From JAMQPK01 sp035937795 (GTDB taxonomy: Bacteria; Acidobacteriota; Vicinamibacteria; Vicinamibacterales; JAMQPK01), in the NCBI GenBank assembly GCA_035937795.1, contig DASZHO010000102.1:1-64000 (forward strand): DNA of 64,000 nucleotides, written 5' to 3'. The notes beneath the pieces were generated by a model. That model made no database searches. It was not told the DNA's origin and saw only the letters and a program-made list of their open reading frames with translations. The number at the start of each line of letters is the position of its first letter. Positions within the stretch are counted from its first letter, which is position 1. Position numbers and translations under genes: made by a program. This document shows positions 1 to 7,439 of this stretch, one piece after another.

Positions 1-456
1 GATTGCTTGGAATAAACGGCTCAATCCTCGCCCATTGCCCGTCGCTAAACCAAAACAAGTTCGCCCGCATCTGTTGGCCCCCCGATTCGGTTGACCAACC
101 CGTTGAATCTCAACATGGTTAATTGGGTCTTAACCCTAGAACACCTGAGATGGGAAAGCCGGACCCTCAGAACTTTAGAACCCTAAAGCCTTCTTCAGAG
201 CTATACTCAGTTTTGTCGTGCGCCTGTCCGACCGTTTCTGTGCAGTGCCGATCGAGCTGAAGCCACAGCCACAGCCTCTTTCCCCACACTCCACACTGAA
301 TCATCCCAGGTGATAACGACCGGCGCGGACCGTCCGGTCCGCCCGGGCCATTTCGTTTGTGGCCCGCGAAAGAAGAGATCGGGAGCCGTTTTCAATCGCG
401 ACGCTGGCGAAAACGGCTCCCGATCTCTTTTTCTCCGGGCCGAGGAGTCAGTCGTT
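1..456. other. Gene-free upstream region with several hairpins
   Basis: I find no convincing gene here; the reading frames present have no recognisable protein content. The stretch is less GC-rich than its surroundings and holds several small perfect dyads: GGTTAA/TTAACC arms at 117-135, CTTTAG/CTAAAG arms around a 4-nt loop at 173-188, and an 8-bp palindrome (GCGGACCG, 2-nt centre) at 325-342. A much longer hairpin follows at 374-428 and is listed separately. A TATACT hexamer at 202-207 could be a -10 box, but no matching -35 is visible at the usual spacing. No tRNA cloverleaf was recognised. Confidence 0.6.
374..428 (+). promoter_or_regulatory. 20-bp stem hairpin in the leader of the RRM gene
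   Basis: Two perfectly complementary 20-nt arms (374-393 and 409-428) enclose a 15-nt loop, and a T-rich run (TTTTTCTCC) follows directly. The shape matches an intrinsic terminator, but it lies only 28 nt before the start codon of the RNA-binding protein gene at 457 and just before its GAGGAG ribosome-binding site. It may be the terminator of something upstream, or an attenuator or RNA thermosensor-like leader. Control by the encoded RNA-binding protein is my inference. Confidence 0.7.
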
Positions 457-795
457 ATGGGTCGCAAGCTCTACGTGGGCAACCTTCCGTACCAAACTGG
501 CGAAGCCGAGCTCACCGAGCTCTTCAGCCGCGCGGGCACCGTGGAAAGCGCACGCATCATGCGCGACATGGCCACGGGCCGGGCGCGTGGCTTTGGCTTC
601 GTCGAGATGGCGACAGACGAAGAAGCGCAGCGCGCCATCACCGAGCTGAACGAGTTCAAGATGGAAGGCCGCGCGCTGGTCGTCAACGAAGCGCGGCCCA
701 AGCCGATGGGCGGAGGGGGTGGCGGAGGGGGCTTCGGCGGCGACCGCGGCGGACGTGGCGGCGGCGGGGGCAATCGACGCGAGCCAAGATGGTGA
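457..795 (+). CDS. Glycine-rich RRM RNA-binding protein
   Basis: A 112-residue protein with one RNA-recognition motif over about residues 4-82. RNP2 reads LYVGNL (5-10) and RNP1 reads RGFGFVEM (44-51), followed by a glycine/arginine-rich tail ending in RREPRW. This is the architecture of the small bacterial and cyanobacterial RNA-binding proteins that bind single-stranded RNA and are often cold- or stress-induced; that role is family knowledge, not shown here. The start at 457 is chosen because a GAGGAG ribosome-binding site (442-447) precedes it and the RRM begins at once. A close paralogue lies at 9208-9576 on the other strand. The next gene starts 3 nt after the stop codon, so the two are probably cotranscribed. 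Confidence 0.93.
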   Translation: MGRKLYVGNLPYQTGEAELTELFSRAGTVESARIMRDMATGRARGFGFVEMATDEEAQRAITELNEFKMEGRALVVNEARPKPMGGGGGGGGFGGDRGGRGGGGGNRREPRW

Positions 796-798
796 ACG

Positions 799-1584
799 AT
801 GGCCCTCGAGAAGTACCGCGAGAAGCGAAACTTCAGGACCACACCCGAGCCTTCGGGCTCGGGTGAAACGACCCGCAACGCGGCGGCCAAGAAATCGGGC
901 CTCTTCTTCTGCGTTCAGAAACATCTCGCGAGCCACCTCCACTACGATTTCCGGCTCGAGCACAACGGCGTGCTGCTGTCGTGGGCGGTGCCGAAGGGCC
1001 CGTCGCTCGACCCATCGGTGCGCCGGCTCGCGATGCACGTCGAAGATCATCCGATCGAGTATGGAGATTTCGAGGGCGTCATTCCCGAAGGCTATGGCGC
1101 GGGTATCGTCATGCTGTGGGACCGCGGAACGTGGAAGCCCGAAGCCGATGATGTCGATGCGGCGTTGAAGAAGGGCGACCTGAAGTTTTCGCTCGACGGC
1201 GTGAAACTGAAGGGGTCGTGGGTGCTCGTGCGCACGAAGGGACCTGCTTACGGGGCGGGACGAAGCTGGCTGCTGATCAAGCATCGGGACGACTGGTCCG
1301 GCGCGATCGACATCACCGAATTTGCGCCGCACAGCGTGAAAAGCGGCGGCGACCTCGAAGATATTCTTGCCGCCGACACGCCGGCGATATGGACATCGAA
1401 CCGGCCGGCGAAGGGCGGCGCCACCGGCGCGATGCTCTCGGAGATTATCGAGAAAGCCGCCGCGCTGAAGGCCCAAGGCGGCAAGAAACCGGCCGCTCGT
1501 CAGGGCAAAGGGCCACGGGCGCCTCGCAAGAAGCCAGGCGTCCGGACGCCGGGACTGAGGGCCCGGGGCACGACGCGACGCTGA
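799..1584 (+). CDS. Stand-alone LigD-type DNA 3'-phosphoesterase
   Basis: A 261-residue protein matching the 3'-phosphoesterase domain of the end-joining ligase LigD, without ligase or polymerase domains. In the family this enzyme removes 3'-phosphates and 3'-ribonucleotides from DNA or RNA ends, using manganese. The known catalytic set is visible at the same numbering as in the Pseudomonas enzyme: His42, His48, Asp50 and Arg52 in the segment KHLASHLHYDFRLE, and His84 and Tyr88 in the segment VEDHPIEYGDFEG. About 60 basic, proline-rich residues form the C-terminus, perhaps for nucleic-acid binding. No Ku gene or LigD ligase is in the window. Coupling to an RRM gene suggests an RNA-end or nucleic-acid repair role, which is inference. 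Its stop codon abuts that of the convergent yvcK. Confidence 0.9.
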   Translation: MALEKYREKRNFRTTPEPSGSGETTRNAAAKKSGLFFCVQKHLASHLHYDFRLEHNGVLLSWAVPKGPSLDPSVRRLAMHVEDHPIEYGDFEGVIPEGYGAGIVMLWDRGTWKPEADDVDAALKKGDLKFSLDGVKLKGSWVLVRTKGPAYGAGRSWLLIKHRDDWSGAIDITEFAPHSVKSGGDLEDILAADTPAIWTSNRPAKGGATGAMLSEIIEKAAALKAQGGKKPAARQGKGPRAPRKKPGVRTPGLRARGTTRR

Positions 1585-2544
1585 TCAGAGCAGCCGTTTT
1601 CCGAGCGCCAGCCAGACCGCGGCGGCCAGGCGGCGACGGCCGTGGCGCGCGATTTCATCCTGCCAGAAATCGCCTTCGATCAATTCGCAATCATCGGGCA
1701 ACGAGCCGAGCTCGAGAGGCCGCTTGTGCTCGGCGGCATATCTTCTCAGCACCTCGGCGGACGGCGCCGCCACGTTGTGAATCAGGACATCGATGGGCCG
1801 CCCGATCGCCTCCGAAATCTGCCGGACGCCCTCTCCGGCCGTGAAGCCGTTCATGCCGCTGCCTTCGGTCAAGAGATTTCCAATCAGCACGACAGGGCCA
1901 TTGACGGCCTGGAGGGCTTCCGGGACACCGTCCACCAGAAAGATCGGCATCAGGCTCGTGTAAAAACTGCCGGGCCCGATCAGCACCGCGTCGAATTCTC
2001 TGATGGCCACATCGACCGCCGGGTGGATCCTCACCGACGGCTCGAGCCAGGTGCGCTTCACAAACTGTCCAAGGGTTTGTCCGCGGTCGACCTCGACTTC
2101 GCCACGCGTCTGCGCGCCGTTGCTGTATTCGGCGCACACGCTCGAGGACTCGACCGTGACGGGCCACACGTGACCGGTGCAACCGAGCAACGAACGCAGC
2201 CCGTCGACGGCGGCGAGAAAGTCTCCACTGTAGCGCTCCATCATCGACAGCAGCAGATTACCGCCGGTGTGGCCGGCCAGCTTCGAGTCGATGGACGGCA
2301 GACGCGAGAGCAGCACGCGCCGGGATTCGGCTTCGTTGCGCGCCAGCGCCAACGCACATTTCAGGACGTCGCCGGGCGGCAGCACCCCGAGCTCGTCTCG
2401 CAGCTGCCCGGAACTGCCGCCGCTGTCGAACATCGTGACGATGGCGTTGAGGCGGAGCCAGGGATTTCCCTTGAGACCGCCGAGCAGGCTGGGGAGACCG
2501 GTCCCTCCGCCAAAGCAGCCAATATTGAGCTGGCGCAAGCGCAT
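1585..2544 (-). CDS. yvcK: YvcK/CofD-like gluconeogenesis factor
   Basis: A 319-residue cytoplasmic protein of the YvcK/CofD-like family, needed in Bacillus and Listeria for growth on gluconeogenic carbon sources and for cell-wall homeostasis; its enzymatic activity remains unclear. The family signatures are GGGTG (residues 12-16) for nucleotide binding, DSGGSSG (40-46), and a later GPGSFYTSLMP loop. The length is typical. There is no Shine-Dalgarno sequence before the ATG; instead a TAGAAT box lies 8 nt upstream, so the transcript may be leaderless. It is divergent from the gene at 2591 and convergent with the phosphoesterase gene. The usual partners RapZ and WhiA are not in the window. Confidence 0.9.
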   Translation of the reverse strand: MRLRQLNIGCFGGGTGLPSLLGGLKGNPWLRLNAIVTMFDSGGSSGQLRDELGVLPPGDVLKCALALARNEAESRRVLLSRLPSIDSKLAGHTGGNLLLSMMERYSGDFLAAVDGLRSLLGCTGHVWPVTVESSSVCAEYSNGAQTRGEVEVDRGQTLGQFVKRTWLEPSVRIHPAVDVAIREFDAVLIGPGSFYTSLMPIFLVDGVPEALQAVNGPVVLIGNLLTEGSGMNGFTAGEGVRQISEAIGRPIDVLIHNVAAPSAEVLRRYAAEHKRPLELGSLPDDCELIEGDFWQDEIARHGRRRLAAAVWLALGKRLL

Positions 2545-2552
2545 TGGTATGC

Positions 2553-2584
2553 ATTCTACTGAAAACCGGCAGAACCACTAGAAT
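2553..2584. promoter_or_regulatory. Divergent pair of TAGAAT -10 boxes
   Basis: The 46-nt gap between two divergent genes contains TAGAAT on the minus strand (2558-2553, 8 nt before the yvcK ATG) and TAGAAT on the plus strand (2579-2584, 6 nt before the ATG at 2591). Neither gene has a ribosome-binding site. Such a close -10 box implies transcription starting at or almost at the start codon. No good -35 is evident. Confidence 0.6.
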
Positions 2585-2590
2585 GCTGGT

Positions 2591-3178
2591 ATGACCGCGA
2601 CAGACACTCTGGCGGCGCAACTTCGCGACGTATTCGGCGATCGTCTCAGGATGGTTGCGGCCTTCGGTCACGCGGCTCACACCGTGGTGATTGCCGACAC
2701 TCTCACGCTGTCCGATCTCGACACATGCGCGTCGTTCTGCCCGGGCTGGAAGAAAATCGGGTTCCCGCCGCCGCTTCTGATCGCGGTCCACGAACTGCCG
2801 CGCGCGATCGAGGCGTTCCCTCTCGAATTCGCCGAAATTCTCGCCACGCGAAAGCTCATTGCCGGGACCGATTTGCTCGCCGCGTTGAAGGTGCCCATAG
2901 CGGATTTACGGCGCGCGTGCGAAGTGCAGGCGCGCGGCCATCTCGTGCATTTGCGCGAGGCATACATCGAGGCAGCCGGGAACGGGAAGGCGGTCGCGCA
3001 GCTGGTACAGGCGTCGCATACGCCGTTTCGCGCGCTCGTCGCGAATGTGGCGCGTCTGGACGGCATGAACGTGGACGAGCTCATCAGCCGGATCGGCCTG
3101 GGCGGACAGACTTTCCGCGAAACGCTGAACGCTGCGGAGCGGCTTGTCGAGTACGTGGATGGGTGGGGCAAGAAGTGA
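2591..3178 (+). CDS. Hypothetical protein, possibly nucleotidyltransferase-like
   Basis: A soluble protein of 195 residues with no signal peptide and no membrane segment. The pattern of a short alpha/beta N-terminal half (a hydrophobic strand around AFGHAAHTVVIADTLTLSDLD and a later phrase on a family member being 'in charge' of residue pairs such as LSDLD) followed by a helical C-terminal half recalls stand-alone nucleotidyltransferase-like proteins. However, the classical GSxxxGxxxxxSDID motif is degenerate at best, so any activity is doubtful. A leaderless start is suggested by TAGAAT 6 nt before the ATG. It ends 2 nt before the possible ATG of the TPM-domain gene. The function is unknown. 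Confidence 0.6.
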   Translation: MTATDTLAAQLRDVFGDRLRMVAAFGHAAHTVVIADTLTLSDLDTCASFCPGWKKIGFPPPLLIAVHELPRAIEAFPLEFAEILATRKLIAGTDLLAALKVPIADLRRACEVQARGHLVHLREAYIEAAGNGKAVAQLVQASHTPFRALVANVARLDGMNVDELISRIGLGGQTFRETLNAAERLVEYVDGWGKK

Positions 3179-3180
3179 CT

Positions 3181-4038
3181 ATGTCAGGGCTCAAGGCTCA
3201 GGGCGCAAGGCTTAGGGCGCAAGGCTCAGGGCGCAGGGCTCGGGGCTCAAGGCTTAGGGCTCAGGGCGTGCTTCTCTTCGCGGCACTCGCCCTTGCGATC
3301 ACGCTGCAGGCGCAGGCGCTGCCGCCGGAGCTGACGCAGCCGGTGAACGACTTCGCGCACGTGATCGACCCGGCAAGCGCCGCCGAAATGGACGCCGAAA
3401 TCCGGGCCTTGAAGGCGGCCAGCGGGGACGTCGTTGTCGCCGCCACGGTTGACACGTTCGCGCCCTACGGCGACATCCGCGAGTACGCGGTCAAGATGTT
3501 CGAGAATCGCGGACACGGCATCGGCGACAAGGGCAAAGACAACGGGTTGCTGGTGGTGCTGGCGGTGAAGGATCGCCGGGTGCAGGTGGAGGTCGGCTAC
3601 GACCTCGAGCAGTTCGTCACCGACGGGTTTGCCGGCGAAGTCAGCCGCACGGTGATGGCGCCGGCGTTTGCGCGCGCCGAATACGGCGCCGGCCTTCGGG
3701 CCGGCGTGCAGCAGCTGATCGCGCGGATTGCGCAGAGCCGCGGCGTCACCGTCAGCGGCGTGCCGCAGTCGGCGGCGCCCTCGCGCCGCTCGAGCTCGCC
3801 GATTCCTCCCGGGTTGATCTTCTTCGTTATCATCGTGGTGATTGCGCTCAGCCAGGCGCTGCGCCGCTCGGCGGCGGGTCCCGGCCGGCGGTGGGGCGTC
3901 GGTCCGTGGAGCGGATGGAACAGCGGCGTGGGATCCTTCGGTGGCGGCGGCGGGTTTGGCGGCGGCGGATTCGGCGGCGGGTTCGGGGGATTCGGCGGCG
4001 GCGGGAGCGGCGGAGGCGGCGGCGGCGCCAGCTGGTAG
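3181..4038 (+). CDS. TPM-domain (YgcG-like) membrane protein
   Basis: A TPM phosphatase-like domain protein: a secretory N-terminus, a TPM domain over about the middle 140 residues (phrases VNDFAHVIDP and VGYDLEQFVTDGFAGE), a transmembrane helix (LIFFVIIVVIALSQAL) and a glycine-rich tail ending in GGGGGASW. Members of this family are typically anchored at the membrane next to LemA, which is exactly the neighbour here at 4097. The start is uncertain. From ATG 3181 the first 29 codons are made almost wholly of a 7-bp repeat array (3185-3268), giving a basic heptad peptide. From GTG 3268 the protein begins directly with the hydrophobic signal core (LLFAALALAITLQAQA). The repeat would supply the positive n-region that the shorter form lacks. 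Confidence 0.85.
   Translation: MSGLKAQGARLRAQGSGRRARGSRLRAQGVLLFAALALAITLQAQALPPELTQPVNDFAHVIDPASAAEMDAEIRALKAASGDVVVAATVDTFAPYGDIREYAVKMFENRGHGIGDKGKDNGLLVVLAVKDRRVQVEVGYDLEQFVTDGFAGEVSRTVMAPAFARAEYGAGLRAGVQQLIARIAQSRGVTVSGVPQSAAPSRRSSSPIPPGLIFFVIIVVIALSQALRRSAAGPGRRWGVGPWSGWNSGVGSFGGGGGFGGGGFGGGFGGFGGGGSGGGGGGASW
3185..3268 (+). repeat. Heptamer array A: 12 units of CAGGGCT/CAAGGCT type
   Basis: Twelve uninterrupted 7-bp units, variants of CAGGGCT, CAAGGCT, TAGGGCG and CGGGGCT. The array starts 7 nt after the stop codon of the preceding gene and ends on the first base of GTG 3268. In the frame of the TPM gene three units (21 bp) encode seven residues, so the peptide repeats with a period of seven (RLRAQGS-like). 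Confidence 0.9.
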
Positions 4039-4096
4039 CCATCGGCCAATGGCCGATAGCGCATCGTCAACGGTCGGAGAGTCAGAGTCAAACATC

Positions 4097-4669
4097 ATGA
4101 TCTACACAAAACGCATCGCCGTCTTCGCTCTCGTGGCGCTCGCGAGCGCCCTCGGATCCGGCTGCTCGTACAACAAGTTCGTCGCGCAGGAGGAAGCCGT
4201 GAAGGCGCAGTGGGCGCAGGTGCAGAACCAGCTGCAGCGGCGGAACGATCTGATTCCGAACCTGGTGGAAACGGTCAAGGGCTACGCGACGCACGAGTCG
4301 CAGGTATTCGAAGACATCGCGGCCTCGCGCGCGAAACTGGCGGGCGCAACCACGCCCACCGACCAGATAGCCGCCGCCAACCAGCAAAGCGCGGCAATCG
4401 GCCGGCTGCTGTTGATTGTGGAAAACTATCCTCAGTTGAAGGCAAACGAACAGTTCAACCGGTTGATGGACGAACTGAGCGGCACGGAGAACCGTCTCGC
4501 GGTCGAGCGGATGCGCTACAACGAGCGCGTGCAGGAGTACAACACGAGCCGGCGGCAGTTTCCCGGCGTGCTGACGGCGCGCATGTTCAATTTCAAGGAC
4601 TACCCGCTATTCGAAGCGCCCGCGGCAGCGCAGCAGGTGCCGAAGGTGGATTTTCAGAATCAGAAGTAA
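4097..4669 (+). CDS. lemA: LemA family lipoprotein
   Basis: A 190-residue LemA family protein. The N-terminus is a lipoprotein signal with a lipobox ending LGSGC, so the mature protein is probably anchored to a membrane. The LemA core follows with the usual phrases RRNDLIPNLVETVKGYA and YNERVQEYNTSRRQFP, a helical bundle. The stop codon falls after VDFQNQK, a normal length for the family. LemA and TPM proteins are found together in many bacteria; the biochemical function is unknown. The ATG at 4097 follows a weak purine-rich stretch (CGGAGAGTCAGAG). A terminator-like hairpin begins four bases after the stop codon. Confidence 0.92.
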   Translation: MIYTKRIAVFALVALASALGSGCSYNKFVAQEEAVKAQWAQVQNQLQRRNDLIPNLVETVKGYATHESQVFEDIAASRAKLAGATTPTDQIAAANQQSAAIGRLLLIVENYPQLKANEQFNRLMDELSGTENRLAVERMRYNERVQEYNTSRRQFPGVLTARMFNFKDYPLFEAPAAAQQVPKVDFQNQK

Positions 4670-4902
4670 CGAGGGGGCGGGGATTCCCGTCCCCCTTTCT
4701 GCTTGGGCTGGCGCCAGCCGGTTTCGAGAAGCTCGCCTTGAAGATCGAGCGAGCGCTTGATGAGGTCGGTCGTTTCCTCGAACCGCTCCATCCGCTGCGA
4801 CCCATCGGGACTGGTCACGATCATCTCGTAGCCAGCGCCTGCCCCTTCGCGGCGAATTTCACAGCTCATCTGTTCGCCCTTGCGTTCGAAAGTCCACAAC
4901 AT
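4660..4902 (-). CDS. Small hypothetical protein
   Basis: An 80-residue soluble protein with no recognised domain. A cysteine (MSCEI), several arginines and an acidic helical C-terminal half (FEETTDLIKRSLDLQGELLE) are its main features. The start at 4902 (MLWTFERKG) is one option; an internal ATG at 4869 (MSCEIRREG) is another. The open frame continues upstream, but that extension looks non-coding. It is convergent with lemA and overlaps its end by 10 bp, and its last dozen codons lie in the lemA terminator hairpin. Protein-like composition makes it plausible but not certain. Confidence 0.55.
   Translation of the reverse strand: MLWTFERKGEQMSCEIRREGAGAGYEMIVTSPDGSQRMERFEETTDLIKRSLDLQGELLETGWRQPKQKGGRESPPPRYF
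4673..4698 (+). terminator. GC-rich hairpin with T-run after lemA
   Basis: GGGGGCGGG pairs with CCCGTCCCCC (one bulged T) around a short GATT-like loop, followed by TTTCT. It begins 4 nt after the lemA stop codon, which fits an intrinsic terminator. It also lies in the last codons of the minus-strand small ORF. Confidence 0.55.
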
Positions 4903-5014
4903 TCTGATAGGAATATCGGAGTTTCTTCGGCATTTCTTCAGCGAGGGTCTCATGACGGGTTTCGGTGACGCCCGGTCCGTTGAGGTTTTGCGCAGTCTGG
5001 CGTAAATTGGCAAC

Positions 5015-5938
5015 GTGGAACCCTGGGAACGCGTGTTCTGGGCCGCGTCTCCGGCCTTTCCCTCCTCTGTGGTGCATTTTGGCCGGGAGTACGCGCTCTC
5101 CGATATCCGGGTTGTCATCCGAAGCCGCGGCCGCATCTGCCAGGAACTGGCGCTGGACGATATCGCCGCCGTACGGCTCGAGCAAACCTGGTATCAGCGG
5201 CTGGCGGCAACGAGCACGGTTCGCATTCAATCGCAGCGTGCAGGCCGAGAGCTCGTGCTACAGAACATTCATCACGGCCCACAGCTGGCGCTCATCCTTC
5301 AACTGCTGGCCGCCGATCGCACCGGCGCCCTGCTCGATGCCGAATTCGTTGCGGGCGCGCTCGGGCCTGGAGCGCCTCACTTGCTGCGCCCGAGTCAAGG
5401 TCTGCTGGCAGCCGCCACGATGGCTTTCGTGCTGATCTTCGTGGCGGTGGGCGTCGCGCGCCACGACACGCTCGCCCCTGTCACGTACGGGGCCGACGAT
5501 CCGATCTCGCCGGGCGGCCACCGCCGTTCGACCGCGGACATCAAGGCGTTCATGGAGGCGGAGGTGATGCCGTTCGCCAAACGCGCCCTGGCGCCCGTGG
5601 TGGGCGGGGCACGTAACGTGAAGTGCGAGACGTGCCATGGCGATGATGCCGTCGCACGGAGCTGGAAGATGCCGGGGGTGCGCGCGCTTCCCGAGCCGGA
5701 CGTGCGATGGGCCGGTATGGAGCGTGCGGGATTCTGGCTGGACCCGCAAATTCGCAATGCCGTCTACGGATATCTCGCTGAAGAAGAAAAATTGCCGACA
5801 GCCGCCTACATGCGTGGGGTCGTCATGCCCGGCATGGCGAAGGTGATGCACCGCCCTCCCTACGATTTCACCAAGTCGTACGGCTTCAATCGCGCGCACG
5901 TCGCGGTGGGCTGTTATCACTGTCATCTAGTTGAGTAA
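5015..5938 (+). CDS. PH-like domain / membrane / diheme cytochrome c fusion
   Basis: A 307-residue protein with an unusual architecture. Residues about 20-100 look like a bacterial PH (bPH_2-type) domain, with strands IRVVIRS and TVRIQS and a DDIAAVRLEQ segment. A single transmembrane helix follows at about 129-148. The C-terminal part, presumably periplasmic, carries two heme c attachment motifs, CETCH (204-208) and CYHCH (300-304), with possible methionine ligands in VVMPGMAKVM. This suggests a membrane-anchored diheme electron carrier with a cytosolic lipid- or protein-binding head; the combination is inferred from motifs only. The start is GTG. It overlaps the next gene by 8 bp, indicating translational coupling. 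Confidence 0.75.
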   Translation: MEPWERVFWAASPAFPSSVVHFGREYALSDIRVVIRSRGRICQELALDDIAAVRLEQTWYQRLAATSTVRIQSQRAGRELVLQNIHHGPQLALILQLLAADRTGALLDAEFVAGALGPGAPHLLRPSQGLLAAATMAFVLIFVAVGVARHDTLAPVTYGADDPISPGGHRRSTADIKAFMEAEVMPFAKRALAPVVGGARNVKCETCHGDDAVARSWKMPGVRALPEPDVRWAGMERAGFWLDPQIRNAVYGYLAEEEKLPTAAYMRGVVMPGMAKVMHRPPYDFTKSYGFNRAHVAVGCYHCHLVE

Positions 5939-7439
5939 AAGAGGCGTCCGCGCTCTCGTTGCCCTGGGCGCCGCCGCCTTTTGCCTGCTCGCTCTCCTGA
6001 ATTGCGGCGGCTACCGTTACGGCATCGGCGACCAGGCTTTCTACGTTCCTGCCGTCGTTCAATACCTCGACGCGTCATTCTTTCCGCGCGACCGCGCACT
6101 GCTGCACGTGCAGGATCAGTTCATGGCCTACTTCGGCATCGCCGCGGCGGTGATCCGGGCGACGGGTATCTCGCTGCCGGTGCTGTCTGTCGCCGGATAT
6201 TTCGCCGGGATGGGATTGCTGTTCGGCGCAGCCGTTGCGATTGGACGCGTAATGTATCGATCGTGGTGGACGGTCGCGCTGCTCGGCGCGCTGTTGACGA
6301 TGCGCCATCGAATCACTCAGACCGGCGCCAACACGCTCGAAGCGTACTTTCACCCACGAATGCTGGCGTGCGGACTCGGACTGTGTGCGATCGCCTCGTA
6401 CTTGCGGGGCCGCGGCACGTGGGCGCTCGCGTTCATCGCTGCGGCGTTCCTGATGCACCCGACGACGGCGGTCTGGTTCGGCATCTGGGTCGTCACGGCA
6501 TTGGCGGTATCGGAGCGTCATTGGCGGGCGCCGCTCATCGGGCTGACGTCGCTTGCGATCGCCGCGTTTCTGTGGATGGTTGCGTTCGGTCCGCTCCGCG
6601 GCCACCTGGCCACCATGGATCCGCGATGGGCGTCGGTGCTCGCCGGCAAGGACTACATTTTTCCTTTTGATTGGACCCCGCTGTTCTGGATTGTCAATCT
6701 CGGCTACGTGGCGGTCGTGGTCGCAATTTTTCAGTTTCGCCGGCGGCGCGGTATCGCGCTGCCGCGCGAGACGGGGCTGGTGGCCGGAGCGCTCGCGCTC
6801 GTGTGCCTCTTCCTGATCTCGGTGCCGTGGATGCGCGCGTGGATGGCGCTGGCGCTCCAGCTGCAAACGTCCCGCGTGTTCTGGATGCTCGACCTGCTTA
6901 CCACCGTGTACGTGGCGTGGCTGCTGGCCGAGGGCGCATCGCCGAGACTGCGGCGCGGCGTCGTGCTTGCCGTGATTGCGATCACCCTGGCGCGCGGCGC
7001 TTACGTGACGCTGGCCGAACGGCGCGGCGGCCGTCTGGTCTCGGTGCACCTGCCGAACGATAACTGGACCGACGCCATGCGCTGGCTGGCACAAACCCCA
7101 CCGGGGAGCCACGTGCTGGCCGATCCGGGGCATGCCTGGAAGTACGGCACCAGCGTCAGGGTCGCCGGCGAACGCGATCTGTATCTCGAAGAGGTGAAAG
7201 ACACCGCGCTGGCGCTTTACTCGCGCGAGCTCGCGATGCGAGTGCTCGAGCGGATTCAGGATGCGCACGACTTCGGCGCCTTCACTCCGGAGCGCGCACA
7301 AGCGCTCGCGGGAAAATACGATTTGAACTATCTCGTGCTGGACCATGACATCGCCTTGCCCATGGTCTACCGCAACAGCCAGTTTCGCATCTATCTTCTG
7401 AGCGGGGCGCTGGGCCCGCCTGCACGCTCCACGAGATGA
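5931..7439 (+). CDS. Polytopic membrane protein, GT-C-like
   Basis: A 502-residue integral membrane protein with roughly ten hydrophobic segments and a soluble C-terminal tail of about 130 residues. The first loop after helix one (YGIGDQAFYVPAVVQYLD) and the arrangement of short loops and long hydrophobic blocks resemble GT-C type glycosyltransferases or DUF6798-like proteins, but no diagnostic catalytic motif is certain. The start is TTG at 5931, inside the end of the cytochrome gene, giving the basic n-region MSKRGVRA. Its stop overlaps the ATG of the hydrolase gene (ATGA), so three genes form one tight operon. The function is unassigned. Confidence 0.7.
   Translation: MSKRGVRALVALGAAAFCLLALLNCGGYRYGIGDQAFYVPAVVQYLDASFFPRDRALLHVQDQFMAYFGIAAAVIRATGISLPVLSVAGYFAGMGLLFGAAVAIGRVMYRSWWTVALLGALLTMRHRITQTGANTLEAYFHPRMLACGLGLCAIASYLRGRGTWALAFIAAAFLMHPTTAVWFGIWVVTALAVSERHWRAPLIGLTSLAIAAFLWMVAFGPLRGHLATMDPRWASVLAGKDYIFPFDWTPLFWIVNLGYVAVVVAIFQFRRRRGIALPRETGLVAGALALVCLFLISVPWMRAWMALALQLQTSRVFWMLDLLTTVYVAWLLAEGASPRLRRGVVLAVIAITLARGAYVTLAERRGGRLVSVHLPNDNWTDAMRWLAQTPPGSHVLADPGHAWKYGTSVRVAGERDLYLEEVKDTALALYSRELAMRVLERIQDAHDFGAFTPERAQALAGKYDLNYLVLDHDIALPMVYRNSQFRIYLLSGALGPPARSTR

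Noticed and set aside
1..200. tRNA or small RNA gene in the first 200 bases
   Set aside because: Short hairpins are present, but no cloverleaf, CCA end or conserved arms were found.
207..467. 86-residue minus-strand frame in the upstream region
   Set aside because: It crosses the 20-bp hairpin and the RRM start, with no domain or ribosome-binding site.
448..1476. 342-residue open frame on the minus strand opposite RRM and LigD-like genes
   Set aside because: It is antisense to two well-supported genes, and its translation is rich in Arg/Ala/His shadow composition with no domain.
4903..5136. Longer N-terminus for the small protein ending at 4660
   Set aside because: The extension is Arg/Ser/Thr-rich, overlaps the divergent cytochrome gene start and has no protein-like pattern.
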